Notes: generated from the sequence alone by a model not told the origin. A stretch of 64,000 nucleotides of DNA from Occultella glacieicola (GCF_004353825.1 NZ_SMNA01000003.1:1-64000), one strand, 5' to 3'. Shown: positions 16,262 to 24,531, counted from the first letter of the stretch. A program made the numbers and translations.

Positions 16262-17263
16262 ATGCACAGCCGCACCCTGGTCACGTTCGGCGAGACGATG
16301 GGCCGCCTCGATGCCGACGGCATCGGCCTGCTCGACGGCGTCCGTCCCCTCTCCCTGAAACTCGCCGGCGCCGAGAGCAACGTCGCGATCGCCGCCGCCC
16401 GCCTCGGTGCGGACGTCACCTGGGTCGGCCGGGTGGGGCCCGACGGCGTCGGTGACCTCATCGAGCGACGCCTTCGTGGCGAGGGGGTACGGACGCGGGC
16501 GCTGCGCGACGCCGCGTTCACCGGCCTGATGATCTCCTCGCGGCGCACCAGCGCGGGGGTGCGGGTGGACTACCACCGGGCCGGCAGCGCCGGGTCCCGG
16601 CTGCGGCCGTCGGACCTGCCCCGGGACCTGATCGCCGGCGCCGGCGTGCTGCACGTCACCGGCATCACGCCGGCCCTGAGCGCGGGCGCACGGGAGGCGA
16701 CCTTCTACGCCGTCGAGGTCGCGCGGGCCGCCGGGGTGACGGTCTCCTTGGACATCAACCATCGCGCGAAGCTGTGGTCGGCGCAGGAGGCGGCGCCGGT
16801 GCTGCGGGACCTCGTCCGCCTCGCGGACCTCGTGTTCGCGGGGCCCGAGGAGGCCCGGCTCGTCCTCCACCCGGCCACCGAGGACGACCGCACGGTGGCC
16901 CCGGAGGCCGACAACGGCGCGGACCGGGCCCGGTCGTCGCTCGCGCTGGCGCACGCCGTGGCCGCCCTCGGCCCGGCCACGGTGGTCATCAAGGACGGTC
17001 CGCGCGGCGCCGTCGCCGTCGTCGAGGGCGGCGAGCACCTCGCGCCGCCGGTGCCGGTGCAGGCCGTGGATCCCGTCGGGGCGGGCGACGCGTTCGTGGG
17101 CGGCTACCTCGCCGACCTGCTCGCGGGTGCCGACCCCGGGCAGTGCCTGACCACGGCAGCCCGCACCGGCGCCTACGCCGTCACCGTGCCCGGCGACTGC
17201 GAGCACCTTCCCTACCGGCACGAGCTGACCGCGTTCGCCGCGGCCGAGGACGTGGCCCGGTGA
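16262..17263 (+). CDS. Second PfkB-family sugar kinase
   Basis: A 333-residue ribokinase-like kinase: VTFGETMGRLDADG, LAGAESNVAIAAARLGAD, ISSRRTSAGVRVDYHRAGSA cut short here, SLDINHRAKLWS and the catalytic motif PVGAGDAFVGGYLA. It has the canonical GAGD, unlike its operon neighbour. ATG 16262 is chosen; the frame is open far upstream but that part lies inside the previous gene. Likely substrate is 2-keto-3-deoxygluconate or a related keto-deoxy sugar acid. Two kinases with two aldolases in one operon suggest two parallel substrates, or division by stereoisomer. Confidence 0.83.
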   Translation: MHSRTLVTFGETMGRLDADGIGLLDGVRPLSLKLAGAESNVAIAAARLGADVTWVGRVGPDGVGDLIERRLRGEGVRTRALRDAAFTGLMISSRRTSAGVRVDYHRAGSAGSRLRPSDLPRDLIAGAGVLHVTGITPALSAGAREATFYAVEVARAAGVTVSLDINHRAKLWSAQEAAPVLRDLVRLADLVFAGPEEARLVLHPATEDDRTVAPEADNGADRARSSLALAHAVAALGPATVVIKDGPRGAVAVVEGGEHLAPPVPVQAVDPVGAGDAFVGGYLADLLAGADPGQCLTTAARTGAYAVTVPGDCEHLPYRHELTAFAAAEDVAR

Positions 17264-17320
17264 GCCGCAACGGGTCCGCCCGAACCAGCCACGGACCCAC
17301 CGCACCCGACCACCGCACCG

Positions 17321-17331
17321 CCCCCCCCCCC
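17321..17331 (+). repeat. C11 homopolymer tract
   Basis: Eleven consecutive C residues lie between the second kinase and second aldolase genes, 40 bp before the GTG start. Such tracts slip during replication; here it is non-coding and could change only spacing or leader structure. Confidence 0.9.
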
Positions 17332-17370
17332 GCCGTCGACCATCCCTGCGAACCGCCCCAGGAGCAAGCC

Positions 17371-17988
17371 GTGACCACCGAGCCGCACCCGTTCACCACG
17401 TACTTCGACGACGCCTACGCGCGGGTGCCGGTGATGGCGATCCTGCGCGGCTACTCACCGGAGCGGACCGTCGAGTTGTGCACGCGCGCCTGGGATCTGG
17501 GCCTGACGCAGGTGGAGGTCCCGATCCAGACGCCCGACGCCGTCCCCTCGCTCGAGGCGGCCGTCGCGGCAGCGCGCGAGCGGGGCACCGAGGTCGGCGC
17601 CGGGACGGTCACGACCACCGACCAGGTCGATCTCGCGCACCGGGTGGGTGCGGTGTTCACGGTGGCGCCCGGATTCGACCCGGAGGTCATCGCCCACAGC
17701 GTCGAGCGCGGGGTGCCGCACGTGCCCGGGGTGTCCACGCCGTCCGAGATCCAGCGGGCCGCCCGGCTCGGCCTGACCTGGGTGAAGGCGTTCCCCGCGT
17801 CCGTGCTCGGCCCGGCCTGGATCCGGGCGGTCCTGGCCCCGTTCCCGGGCGCCAGGATCGTGGCCACCGGAGGGATCAACGCCACGAACGCGTCCGAGTA
17901 CCTGGACGCCGGTGCACGGGTGGTCGCCCTCGGATCCGCGCTGGAGGACCCGAGCCAGCTGGACCGGGTGGCCGCGCTGCTGGCCTAG
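17371..17988 (+). CDS. KDPG/KHG aldolase, second copy
   Basis: A 205-residue class I aldolase of the KDPG/KHG family: VPVMAILRGYSPERT, QVEVPIQTPDAV with the catalytic Glu, GAGTVTTTDQVD, Schiff-base Lys in WVKAFPASVLGP and phosphate loop ATGGINATN. It differs widely from the first copy, so it is not a recent duplication and may prefer another keto acid, for example the galactonate-derived stereoisomer. GTG 17371 has AGGAG at 17360-17364. It ends the sugar-acid operon, 107 bp after the second kinase. Confidence 0.86.
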   Translation: MTTEPHPFTTYFDDAYARVPVMAILRGYSPERTVELCTRAWDLGLTQVEVPIQTPDAVPSLEAAVAAARERGTEVGAGTVTTTDQVDLAHRVGAVFTVAPGFDPEVIAHSVERGVPHVPGVSTPSEIQRAARLGLTWVKAFPASVLGPAWIRAVLAPFPGARIVATGGINATNASEYLDAGARVVALGSALEDPSQLDRVAALLA

Positions 17989-18051
17989 GCGACCGGGCGG
18001 CGGACCGAGATTCGGGCCCCACGGCAGGGCCGCCGGTTCCATACTGGTGCC

Positions 18052-19065
18052 ATGGCCGCCCCGCGTGGGCTCCGACTCGACCAGCCGCCGACCATGGTGC
18101 CGACCGGCGGCCAGGTGAAGCGCGCGCTCCTGGTCGGCATCGACGCCTACGACCACAGCCCGGCACTGACCGGCTGCGTGAACGACGTCGAGGCGCTCCG
18201 CCCGCTCCTGGCCCGCAACGTCGACGACAGCCCGAACTTCGAGTGCCGCACGCTCGTCGGGCCACCGGACCGGGTCACCCGCCCGACCGTGCTCACCGCG
18301 CTCGCCGGGCTGTGCGCCCCGGGGGCGGACGTGGCCCTGTTCTACTTCGCCGGGCACGGCCGGTCCGGCGGTGAGGACGTCACCCTCGTCACGACCGAGG
18401 GCACCGAGCACGCCTGGGGCGTCGGCTTCGCGGAGGTCATGGGCCTGGTCATGGGTTCCCCGGTGCCGGAGATCCACGTGATCCTGGACTGCTGCTTCTC
18501 GGGTGCGGCGGGCGCGGTGCCGCAACTCGGCTCCGCGGCGGCGACCCTGCGCTCCGGCGTGGCGATCCTGACCGCGAGCCGACCCGATCAGGTCTCCACC
18601 GAGACCTCCGGCCGGGGACGGTTCTCGGTGATGCTGTGTGGTGGGCTGGACGGCGGCGCGGCGGACGTGCTCGGTCAGGTGACGGCCGCGGGCCTGTACG
18701 CCTACCTCACGGAGTCGTTCGGGGCGTTCGACGCGCGCCCGATGCTCAAGGCGAACATCGACCGGCTCCGCGCCATCCGGACCTGCCGGCCCTGGGTGGA
18801 CCCGGCCGAGCTGCGCCGGCTGCCGACGTTGTTCGAGACCGAGGACGCGCCGCTGCGGCTCGACCCCGGGTACGAGCCGACCTCAGGGCTCGCCATCCCG
18901 GAGAAGGAACACGACTTCGCCCTGCTCCAACGGTGCCGGGACGCTCGGCTGGTCGAACCCGTCGACGAGGAGCACCTCTACTACGTGGCCATGCACTCCG
19001 GGACCTGCCGGCTTACCCCGCTGGGGCGGCACTACTGGCGGATGGCGCGGTCCGGTCGGGTCTGA
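18052..19065 (+). CDS. Caspase-like (metacaspase-type) protease
   Basis: A 337-residue caspase-fold protein. The p20-like domain spans about residues 22-245: ALLVGIDAYDHSPALTGCVND, the catalytic His102 in LFYFAGHG, and the catalytic Cys148 in ILDCCFSGAAG. After it comes a short C-terminal domain (about 290-337, EKEHDFALLQRCRDARLVEP, RLTPLGRHYWRMAR) that looks like a small winged-helix or effector-associated adaptor. Bacterial caspase-like proteins often act as suicide effectors in phage defence. The gene begins leaderless (CATACT six nt before ATG 18052) and is followed 9 bp later by a membrane protein, so the two form an operon. Target proteins are unknown. Confidence 0.85.
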   Translation: MAAPRGLRLDQPPTMVPTGGQVKRALLVGIDAYDHSPALTGCVNDVEALRPLLARNVDDSPNFECRTLVGPPDRVTRPTVLTALAGLCAPGADVALFYFAGHGRSGGEDVTLVTTEGTEHAWGVGFAEVMGLVMGSPVPEIHVILDCCFSGAAGAVPQLGSAAATLRSGVAILTASRPDQVSTETSGRGRFSVMLCGGLDGGAADVLGQVTAAGLYAYLTESFGAFDARPMLKANIDRLRAIRTCRPWVDPAELRRLPTLFETEDAPLRLDPGYEPTSGLAIPEKEHDFALLQRCRDARLVEPVDEEHLYYVAMHSGTCRLTPLGRHYWRMARSGRV

Positions 19066-19074
19066 GGGGTCACG

Positions 19075-20466
19075 ATGACGCCGCAGACACGTCCGAACCG
19101 GACCACCGAGCGGAACGCCGCCCTGGCCTGCCTGCGCAGTGCCCTGGTTCCCGGCGCCATCGCCGCCGTCTGCTGGCTCGGGCCGGCCTGGCCCCCGCTC
19201 CAGCAGGTCGTGGCGGACGCCGGCCTGGTCGAGTTCGCCGACCTGCAGCGGGTCGCCACCATCGCCGCCGTTGTCGCCCTCGGCCTGGTGGTGTTCCACC
19301 TGGCCAGATCCGGTCGGCACCTGCTCCGGTGGGTGCGGGCGGTCCGCTGGGAGCAGCAGTTCGACGACCCCGAGCGTGCCCACCTGGTGCCTCCCCTCGC
19401 CTCGCACACCCGGTCGCTGACCTCGTGGTCGAGTTGGCTGCGGTGGGTGCTCCTGGGCGGACTGGTGCTGGCCGGGGCCCTGGTGTACGCGGGTCTGGCC
19501 GCGCTCGGGCTCGTGCCTCGACCCACGGACGAGATGATCGACGGCTGGGCGACACCCGTGCTGGGCGTACTGGCTCTGGTCGCGGTCGGGTGGGTCGCCC
19601 GGGTCCGCCTGGCCGGCCGCCGCCTGCGAGCCCGCACCGTCGAACGGCTCTCGGGGGACACCGCCGCCCCCCGTGCCACGGCAGAGGTCGCCGCGGACCG
19701 TGCCGAGCGGATCCCCACCCTGGAGGTCTCGTTCGGAGCCTGGGGTCCGGATCCGGGCCGGCTCACCCGCCGGGCCGGCCGCCGGGTCAGCGGGCCGCTA
19801 CAGATCCTGTATCTGCGGCTGTTCGACAACGTCGACGGCACGGCGGCGTTCCTGGGCAGCCCGTGGCGGACGGTCGGCCTGGTGCACCTGCTGCGCGGCT
19901 CCGACCAGGTCGAGGCCGACGAACTGCGGGCGGCGCGGGCCCGTGGTTCGGTGGCCACCCTGTTCATCAGGTCCCCGGAGCAGTTGAGCGCGGTGCTCGC
20001 CGAACTGCCGAGTCAGCGGCACGACCCGGCCACCCCGCACGGCGTCCTGGCCAGGATCCGTTGGCTCCGGGACCCCGAACGGGGTCGCTACCCGGTCCGC
20101 GGCCTGCTGTGCCACGGCTCCTTCTGGCGGCGGGCGGTCGACCTGATGCTCGACCGGATGGACCTGGTGGTCCTCGACCTGAGCGGGTACCGGCCCGAGA
20201 ACATCGGCACCCGGTTCGAACTGCAGCGGGTCGTCGACGGCTTCCCGGTGGACCGCGTCCTGTTCCTCGCCGAGCCCCACAGCGATCAGCCGTTCCTGAC
20301 CGCCCAACTCCGTGCGGCCTGGTCCGCGATGGCGGCCGGTTCCCCGAACGAGGGCACGGGTACCCGCCGGGCCCGAGTGGCCTGGGACACCCCGCCGACC
20401 GGGTTCAGGTACGCCGGGGCGGCCGCCGGCAGCGCGGGCGCAAGTACGAGGACCCGACCGGGTTGA
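19075..20466 (+). CDS. Four-helix membrane protein with TIR-like/Rossmann C-terminal domain
   Basis: A 463-residue protein partnered with the caspase gene. Four membrane helices are visible (about residues 20-38, 57-78, 122-150, 160-182), then a cytoplasmic region from about 240: ILYLRLFDNVDG, a helical part, then VDLMLDRMDLVVLDLSGYR, GTRFELQRVVD and DRVLFLAEP. This strand-helix order resembles TIR-like domains attached to membrane helices in other actinobacterial proteins, but key catalytic residues cannot be assigned. It may sense infection or be a target or anchor for the protease. The last 25 residues (from PPTGFRYAG) are encoded by a duplicated piece of mutM, so the natural C-terminus has been replaced. 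Family name not recognised with certainty. Confidence 0.65.
   Translation: MTPQTRPNRTTERNAALACLRSALVPGAIAAVCWLGPAWPPLQQVVADAGLVEFADLQRVATIAAVVALGLVVFHLARSGRHLLRWVRAVRWEQQFDDPERAHLVPPLASHTRSLTSWSSWLRWVLLGGLVLAGALVYAGLAALGLVPRPTDEMIDGWATPVLGVLALVAVGWVARVRLAGRRLRARTVERLSGDTAAPRATAEVAADRAERIPTLEVSFGAWGPDPGRLTRRAGRRVSGPLQILYLRLFDNVDGTAAFLGSPWRTVGLVHLLRGSDQVEADELRAARARGSVATLFIRSPEQLSAVLAELPSQRHDPATPHGVLARIRWLRDPERGRYPVRGLLCHGSFWRRAVDLMLDRMDLVVLDLSGYRPENIGTRFELQRVVDGFPVDRVLFLAEPHSDQPFLTAQLRAAWSAMAAGSPNEGTGTRRARVAWDTPPTGFRYAGAAAGSAGASTRTRPG
20395..20452. repeat. Imperfect direct repeat of the mutM 3' end, left copy
   Basis: About 58 bp starting CCGACCGGGTTCAG matches the mutM 3' end at 21069-21126 at roughly 84 percent by eye. 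This copy forms the 3' end of the membrane protein gene and brackets the toxin-antitoxin genes with the other copy, 674 bp away. Confidence 0.75.
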
Positions 20467-20484
20467 GGCCGCCCCGTTCACTGC

Positions 20485-20739
20485 TCAGTAGTGGTAGCGC
20501 GCCTGGAGGATGACGAGGTCGTCACCGTCGACGAGATACACCAGCCGGTGCTCATCGGTGATCCGTCGCGACCATGACCCGTGCGCTCCGTACTTGAGTT
20601 GCTCCGGCTTGCCGATCCCCTCGAACGGCTCCCGGAGGCAGGCGTCGATGAGTGAGTTGATCCGCTTGAGTGCCCGCCGGTCCGCGGCCTGCCAATGCGT
20701 GTAGTCCTCCCAGGCGGATGCGTCCCAGACCAGACGCAT
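20485..20739 (-). CDS. yoeB: YoeB/Txe-family toxin
   Basis: An 84-residue ribosome-dependent mRNA interferase of the RelE/YoeB family: WDASAWEDYTHWQAADRRAL, IDACLREPFEGIGKPEQLKY, WSRRITDEHRLVYLV and the C-terminal catalytic QARYHY, all diagnostic for YoeB. It cleaves mRNA at the ribosomal A site when free. The start ATG directly follows the TGA of the antitoxin gene, so expression is coupled. Length is exact for the family and all catalytic positions (Glu, Arg, His, Tyr) are present, so it is probably active. Confidence 0.93.
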   Translation of the reverse strand: MRLVWDASAWEDYTHWQAADRRALKRINSLIDACLREPFEGIGKPEQLKYGAHGSWSRRITDEHRLVYLVDGDDLVILQARYHY

Positions 20740-21000
20740 TCAGTCATCCTCGCCCGCGCGGTCGAGGTCATGGGTCTCGGTCCGCCCCGCACGGGCGCGT
20801 TCGTAGGAGTCGAGCAGTCGCCGGGCGTTGGCCGGCGAGCGGAACAGGTACGCGGTCTCCTGCCAGGCGGCGTACTCGTCGGCCGCCATGAGGACGGCAT
20901 TCCCCTTGCGGGAGACGATCTCGACGGCCTCGCGGTCCTCGTTCACACGCTCGATGAGCGGGAACAGGGTCTTCCGCGCCTCGCTGGCACTGATCGACAT
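20740..21000 (-). CDS. yefM: YefM/Phd-family antitoxin
   Basis: An 86-residue antitoxin starting MSISASEARKTLFPLIERVNED, the N-terminal dimeric DNA-binding fold of YefM/Phd proteins, followed by VEIVSRKGNAVLMAADEYAAWQE cut here by family boundaries, and a C-terminal helix that neutralises YoeB (YLFRSPANARRLLDS). ATG 21000 is chosen because the family always begins near this motif; the frame is open to 21174 but that part overlaps mutM. It represses its own promoter, alone weakly and with toxin strongly. Confidence 0.93.
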   Translation of the reverse strand: MSISASEARKTLFPLIERVNEDREAVEIVSRKGNAVLMAADEYAAWQETAYLFRSPANARRLLDSYERARAGRTETHDLDRAGEDD

Positions 21001-21024
21001 GGTGGCACTCCTCTGGTTCACGCA

Positions 21025-21049
21025 AGTGGTACAGCAACACGGTACCACT
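21025..21049. promoter_or_regulatory. Inverted-repeat operator of the yefM-yoeB module
   Basis: A perfect 8-bp inverted repeat, AGTGGTAC (21025-21032) and GTACCACT (21042-21049), lies 25 bp upstream of the antitoxin start, where YefM-YoeB autorepression is expected. Confidence 0.72.
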
Positions 21050-21068
21050 CGACCCCGAGCCACTCCAC

Positions 21069-21126
21069 CGACCGGGTTCAGATACCCCGGGGCGGCCGCT
21101 GGCAGCTGGGGCAGAAGTACGACGAC
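21069..21126. repeat. Direct repeat, mutM copy
   Basis: The right copy of the 58-bp repeat covers the last codons of mutM, including the end of its zinc finger, and is functional coding sequence. It is therefore the likely ancestor of the copy at 20395-20452. Confidence 0.75.
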
Positions 21127-22028
21127 CGGTTCATGAAGGCCTCCCGCACGATCGGGGTGCCGCACCGCGGGCACGGCTCACCCTCCTGCCCGTAGACGTT
21201 GAGGGACCGATCGAAGTACCCACTCGCCCCGTTCACGTTGACGTAGAGGGCGTCGAAGCTGGTGCCACCGGCCACGAGGGCCTCGCTCATCACCTCGGTG
21301 GCGGCGTCGAGGAGGTCGGCGACCTGGCGGGCCCGGAGCCGGTCGGTGGGCCGGGCGTAGTGCAGGCGCGCGCGCCAGAGCGCCTCGTCGGCGTAGATGT
21401 TGCCGACGCCGGAGACCACCTCCTGGTCCAGCAGCACCCGCTTGATGCCGCGGGAGCCGGCACGGATCCGCCGGTTCAGGGCCACCCGGGCGGGTGCCCC
21501 CGGCGCGGCCAGCAGTGGGTCGAGGAGGTCCCGGGCGATATGCGCCACGGGCGCCGGCAGGTACGCCCGATCGGGCGACGTGCCTGCGAAGCCGCCGGGG
21601 CCGCCGTCGGGCGTCGGCACCAGCGGCACGACGGTGAGATGCCCGAACGTGCGCTGGTCCACGAAGTGCAGCTCGGTGGCATCGGCGAAGCCGATCCGAA
21701 CGCGCAGGTGCGGGTTGCGCCCCGTTTCCGGCAGGGCCGGGTCACCGGGCCCGGTGACGAGCAACTGCCCGCTCATGCCGAGATGGGCCAGCAGCGCGTG
21801 GTCCTCCGGGGCACCATCCGGTCCGTCGAGCGTGAGCCAGAGGAACTTGCCGCGGCGGACGGCGGCCGTCGGGGTCCGGTCGACGAGCAGTGCGGCGAGC
21901 TCGGCTGCGCCACCCTCCTGGTGTCGCACGGCGCGATCGCGGGACACCTCGACGGCGGCGATGCGGCGGCCGAGCACGTGGTCGGCGAGGCCGGCCCGGA
22001 CGGTCTCGACCTCGGGGAGCTCGGGCAC
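21078..22028 (-). CDS. mutM: Formamidopyrimidine-DNA glycosylase
   Basis: A 316-residue bifunctional DNA repair glycosylase/AP lyase removing 8-oxoguanine and formamidopyrimidines. The GTG start gives [10 protein letters not shown] after Met removal, with catalytic Pro and Glu; also seen are [11 protein letters not shown], the helix-two-turn-helix region ([12 protein letters not shown]) and the C-terminal zinc finger with four Cys ([14 protein letters not shown]). The gene starts one base after the rnc stop and belongs to the conserved rnc-mutM order. Its 3' end is intact despite the copy of it at 20395. Confidence 0.95.
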   Translation of the reverse strand: MPELPEVETVRAGLADHVLGRRIAAVEVSRDRAVRHQEGGAAELAALLVDRTPTAAVRRGKFLWLTLDGPDGAPEDHALLAHLGMSGQLLVTGPGDPALPETGRNPHLRVRIGFADATELHFVDQRTFGHLTVVPLVPTPDGGPGGFAGTSPDRAYLPAPVAHIARDLLDPLLAAPGAPARVALNRRIRAGSRGIKRVLLDQEVVSGVGNIYADEALWRARLHYARPTDRLRARQVADLLDAATEVMSEALVAGGTSFDALYVNVNGASGYFDRSLNVYGQEGEPCPRCGTPIVREAFMNRSSYFCPSCQRPPRGI

Positions 22029-22029
22029 C

Positions 22030-22752
22030 TCAGCCCGGCTCGGCGGCCAGCGCGCGGTAGGCCTGCTCCGCCGCGTGCTGCTCGGCGATCTTCTTCGAGG
22101 ACCCCTCGCCCTCGCCCCAGGAGACGTCCCCGAGGAGCAGCCGGGCGTTGAACGAACGCTCGTGGTCCGGCCCGGTGCCGGACACGTCGTACACGGGCGC
22201 GCCGAGGCCCCGGGTGGCGGCCAGTTCCTGGACGCTGGTCTTCCAGTCCAGGCCTGCGCCGAGGTCGGCGGCGGCCTGCAGCGTGGGCCCGACGAGGTGC
22301 TGCACCATCGCGCGCGTCGGCTCGAGACCGTGGCACAGGTAGACGGCGCCGATCACGGCCTCGAGGGTGTCGGACAGGATCGAGTCCTTGTCCCGGCCGC
22401 CGGTACCGGTCTCGCCCTTGCCGAGCAGCAGGTAGTCGCCGAGCCGGATGCCGCGGGCGGTCGCGGCGAGCGCGCGCTGGGACACCGTGGCGGCCCGCAT
22501 CTTGGCCAGGTCACCCTCGGACAGGTCCGGGTGGGTGCGGTAGAGGTGCTCGGTGACCACGACGCCCAGGACGGCGTCCCCGAGGAACTCCAGTCGCTCG
22601 TTCGTGGGGATGCCGCCGGCCTCGTGGGCGAACGAGCGGTGGGTCAGGGCGAGCACGAGGAGTTCGGGGTCGACATCGACGCCGAGGGACTGCTGCAACC
22701 GGGTGGCGCTCGGCGCGGAGGTGTCCGCCGGCGGCGCGTCCGGCGCAGTCAT
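22030..22752 (-). CDS. rnc: Ribonuclease III
   Basis: A 240-residue double-strand-specific endonuclease acting in rRNA and mRNA processing. The signature [15 protein letters not shown] carries catalytic Glu and Asp, with the second acidic site in [11 protein letters not shown], and a C-terminal dsRNA-binding domain ([33 protein letters not shown]). ATG 22752 overlaps the yceD stop by 4 nt (ATGA). The frame is open further upstream inside yceD, which is rejected. In most relatives rpmF lies between yceD and rnc; here they touch directly. Confidence 0.95.
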   Translation of the reverse strand: MTAPDAPPADTSAPSATRLQQSLGVDVDPELLVLALTHRSFAHEAGGIPTNERLEFLGDAVLGVVVTEHLYRTHPDLSEGDLAKMRAATVSQRALAATARGIRLGDYLLLGKGETGTGGRDKDSILSDTLEAVIGAVYLCHGLEPTRAMVQHLVGPTLQAAADLGAGLDWKTSVQELAATRGLGAPVYDVSGTGPDHERSFNARLLLGDVSWGEGEGSSKKIAEQHAAEQAYRALAAEPG

Positions 22753-23378
22753 CGGCTCGTCCCCGGGCCGCCGGGGTCGGGCCGGTCGGTCCGTTCGGGT
22801 GCGGGATCCACGCCATCCCCCGTGTCCTCGCTCCCGGCGAGTCCGCTCAGGGCGGCCCAGCGCGGGTCCAGGATCTCGTGGGAGTGCCCGGGTTCGGCGT
22901 CCTCGAGACGGATCCCGCACTCCGGGCACAGCCCGGGGCAGTCCGGGCGGCACAGCGGCTGGAACGGCAGGGACAGCACGACGGCGTCCGTCACGGTCTC
23001 CTCGAGGTCGATCAGTTCGCCGTTCATCTCCTTGAGCGGCTCGGCCTCGTCGCCGGTCTCCTCGACCTTGGGGTGGCGTCCGCCGGGGTAGGCGAACAGT
23101 TCGGTGAGGTCCACCTCGACGTCGTGGACGATGTCGCGAAGACAGCGCACGCACTCGCCGGTCGCCTCGGTCTGCGCGGTCCCAGTGACCAGGACGCCCT
23201 CCATGACCGCCTCCAGGCGCAGGTCGAGGTCGATCGCGTTGCCGGCCTGGACCCCGATCACCTCAGTCCCCATCAGGGCCGGCGCCGGGACGGTCAGGGC
23301 GAGCTCGCGCATCGAGCCGGGGCGGCGGCCGAGATCGTGGGTGCTGATCACGAACGGTCCGTGCGGGGTGTGGCTCAT
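22749..23378 (-). CDS. YceD family (DUF177) protein
   Basis: A 209-residue DUF177/YceD protein. Seen are the start [18 protein letters not shown], the Cys-pair segment [12 protein letters not shown] and the conserved [19 protein letters not shown]. The family is linked to 23S rRNA accumulation and is usually encoded with ribosomal protein L32. A charged tail of about 40 residues, rich in Asp, Pro and Arg, follows the conserved core. It overlaps both neighbours by 4 nt, so it is the central gene of a tightly coupled operon. Confidence 0.88.
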   Translation of the reverse strand: MSHTPHGPFVISTHDLGRRPGSMRELALTVPAPALMGTEVIGVQAGNAIDLDLRLEAVMEGVLVTGTAQTEATGECVRCLRDIVHDVEVDLTELFAYPGGRHPKVEETGDEAEPLKEMNGELIDLEETVTDAVVLSLPFQPLCRPDCPGLCPECGIRLEDAEPGHSHEILDPRWAALSGLAGSEDTGDGVDPAPERTDRPDPGGPGTSR

Positions 23379-23998
23379 GGCTTCTCCCGACCGCCGCGCG
23401 GGCCCTCGTGGTTTCCCGCGCGGTCCTTCGTCGCGACCCGGTTCGGTGGGCGGCTCGGGCCCTGACCCTCAGCACCGCCGGCACCATCAGCACGGTCGGT
23501 CCGGTCCTCATCGCGAGCGGCGCGGCTCCGGTTGCGCTCCATGAGCCGCGCCCGGCCGGCCGCGACCTGGGTGCCGACCGCGTTCAGGTCGATCTCGAAC
23601 TGGGCGAGCTGGCGGTCGCAGTAGTCGTCCGCCTCGCGGGAGAGCTTCTCCGCGTCGGCCGTGGCGTCGGCGACGATCTGCTCGGCCCGGGCGTTCGCGG
23701 CCCGGACGACCGCCTCGTTGGAGACGAGGTCCGCGGCGCGCTCCTTGGCCTTCTCGACGATCCGTCCGGCCTCCTTGCGGGCGCGCTCGAGGACGGCGTC
23801 GGCGTCCGCCACCACGGTGTCCGCCTGGGAGATCTGGCTCGGCAGGACGGCCTTGGCGGACTCGATCAGCTCGAGGACCTCGGCCCGGTTCACCAGCGCG
23901 GACGCGGACATCGGCATCGATCGTGCGGACGCGACCAGGTCGGAGAGCTCGTCGAGGATCGCGACCAGCGACTCCCCGTGTTCGGCTGCTGTACTCAT
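23375..23998 (-). CDS. Coiled-coil protein, DivIVA/ATP synthase B-like
   Basis: A 207-residue mostly helical protein. Residues about 50-150 form a charged, Ala-rich coiled coil (VLERARKEAGRIVEKAKERA, AEQIVADATADAEKLSREAD) similar to DivIVA and F-type ATPase b subunits; the tail is disordered and basic. Actinobacteria carry such a gene between coaD and yceD, often annotated as a septum or cell-division-associated protein. No membrane helix. ATGA overlaps link it to both coaD and yceD. A cell-pole or septal scaffold role is inferred from fold and family only. Confidence 0.78.
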   Translation of the reverse strand: MSTAAEHGESLVAILDELSDLVASARSMPMSASALVNRAEVLELIESAKAVLPSQISQADTVVADADAVLERARKEAGRIVEKAKERAADLVSNEAVVRAANARAEQIVADATADAEKLSREADDYCDRQLAQFEIDLNAVGTQVAAGRARLMERNRSRAARDEDRTDRADGAGGAEGQGPSRPPNRVATKDRAGNHEGPRGGREKP

Positions 23999-24531
23999 CT
24001 GGGGTCATCCTTGCTCTCGGTGCGGCGGGCGCTGGGGCCGAGGCCCGGTGCGGTGCCCAGCGCGGTGTACACGGCGTCGGCCACGCCGGGTGGGACCAGG
24101 TCGGTGATGTCGCCGCCGTAGCGGGCCACCTCCTTCACCATCGAGGAGGAGATGTGGGCGAGCGTGGCCTCGCTGCTCAGGTAGACGGTCTCGACCCCGG
24201 CCAGGTAGCGGTTCATCAGGGTCATCGGCTGCTCCGCGTCGAAGTCCGCGCCGCCCCGCAGTCCCTTGACGATCGCCGACGCGCCGACGTCGCGGCACAC
24301 GTCCACGATCAGGCCGGGGGCGGCGAGCACCCGGGCGCCGGGCAGGTCCGCGACGGCGTCGGTGAACAGGTCCCGGCGCTGGTGCGGCGTGAGCAGGGTG
24401 GACTTCGCGGCGTTGATACCGATGACCACCACGACCTCGTCGAACAGCGTGAGGGCGCGGCGCACGATGTCGAGGTGTCCCAGGGTCACCGGGTCGTAGG
24501 AGCCCGGACACACGGCGATTCGAGACGTCAC
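23995..24531 (-). CDS. coaD: Phosphopantetheine adenylyltransferase
   Basis: A 178-residue enzyme transferring AMP from ATP to 4'-phosphopantetheine in coenzyme A synthesis. The nucleotidyltransferase motif CPGSYDPVTLGHLDIV is at the N-terminus; also VVVIGINAAKSTLL, IVKGLRGGADFDAE, and the ISSSMVKEVARYGGD element near the end. GTG 24531 is the only start that preserves the first strand at normal length. It heads the coaD-coiled-coil-yceD-rnc-mutM run. rsmD, often directly upstream of coaD, is 10 kb away here. Confidence 0.93.
   Translation of the reverse strand: MTSRIAVCPGSYDPVTLGHLDIVRRALTLFDEVVVVIGINAAKSTLLTPHQRRDLFTDAVADLPGARVLAAPGLIVDVCRDVGASAIVKGLRGGADFDAEQPMTLMNRYLAGVETVYLSSEATLAHISSSMVKEVARYGGDITDLVPPGVADAVYTALGTAPGLGPSARRTESKDDPR

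Noticed and set aside
16774-17988. Long frame extending the second aldolase upstream through the C11 tract
   Set aside because: The upstream part overlaps the kinase gene with shadow composition; the GTG at 17371 has a good ribosome site.
18052-21126. Prophage or integrative element at mutM
   Set aside because: No integrase, excisionase or phage gene is present; only the repeat and the toxin-antitoxin genes support past integration.
20740-21174. 144-codon version of the antitoxin
   Set aside because: The extra 58 residues come from antisense mutM sequence; the YefM fold begins at the ATG at 21000.
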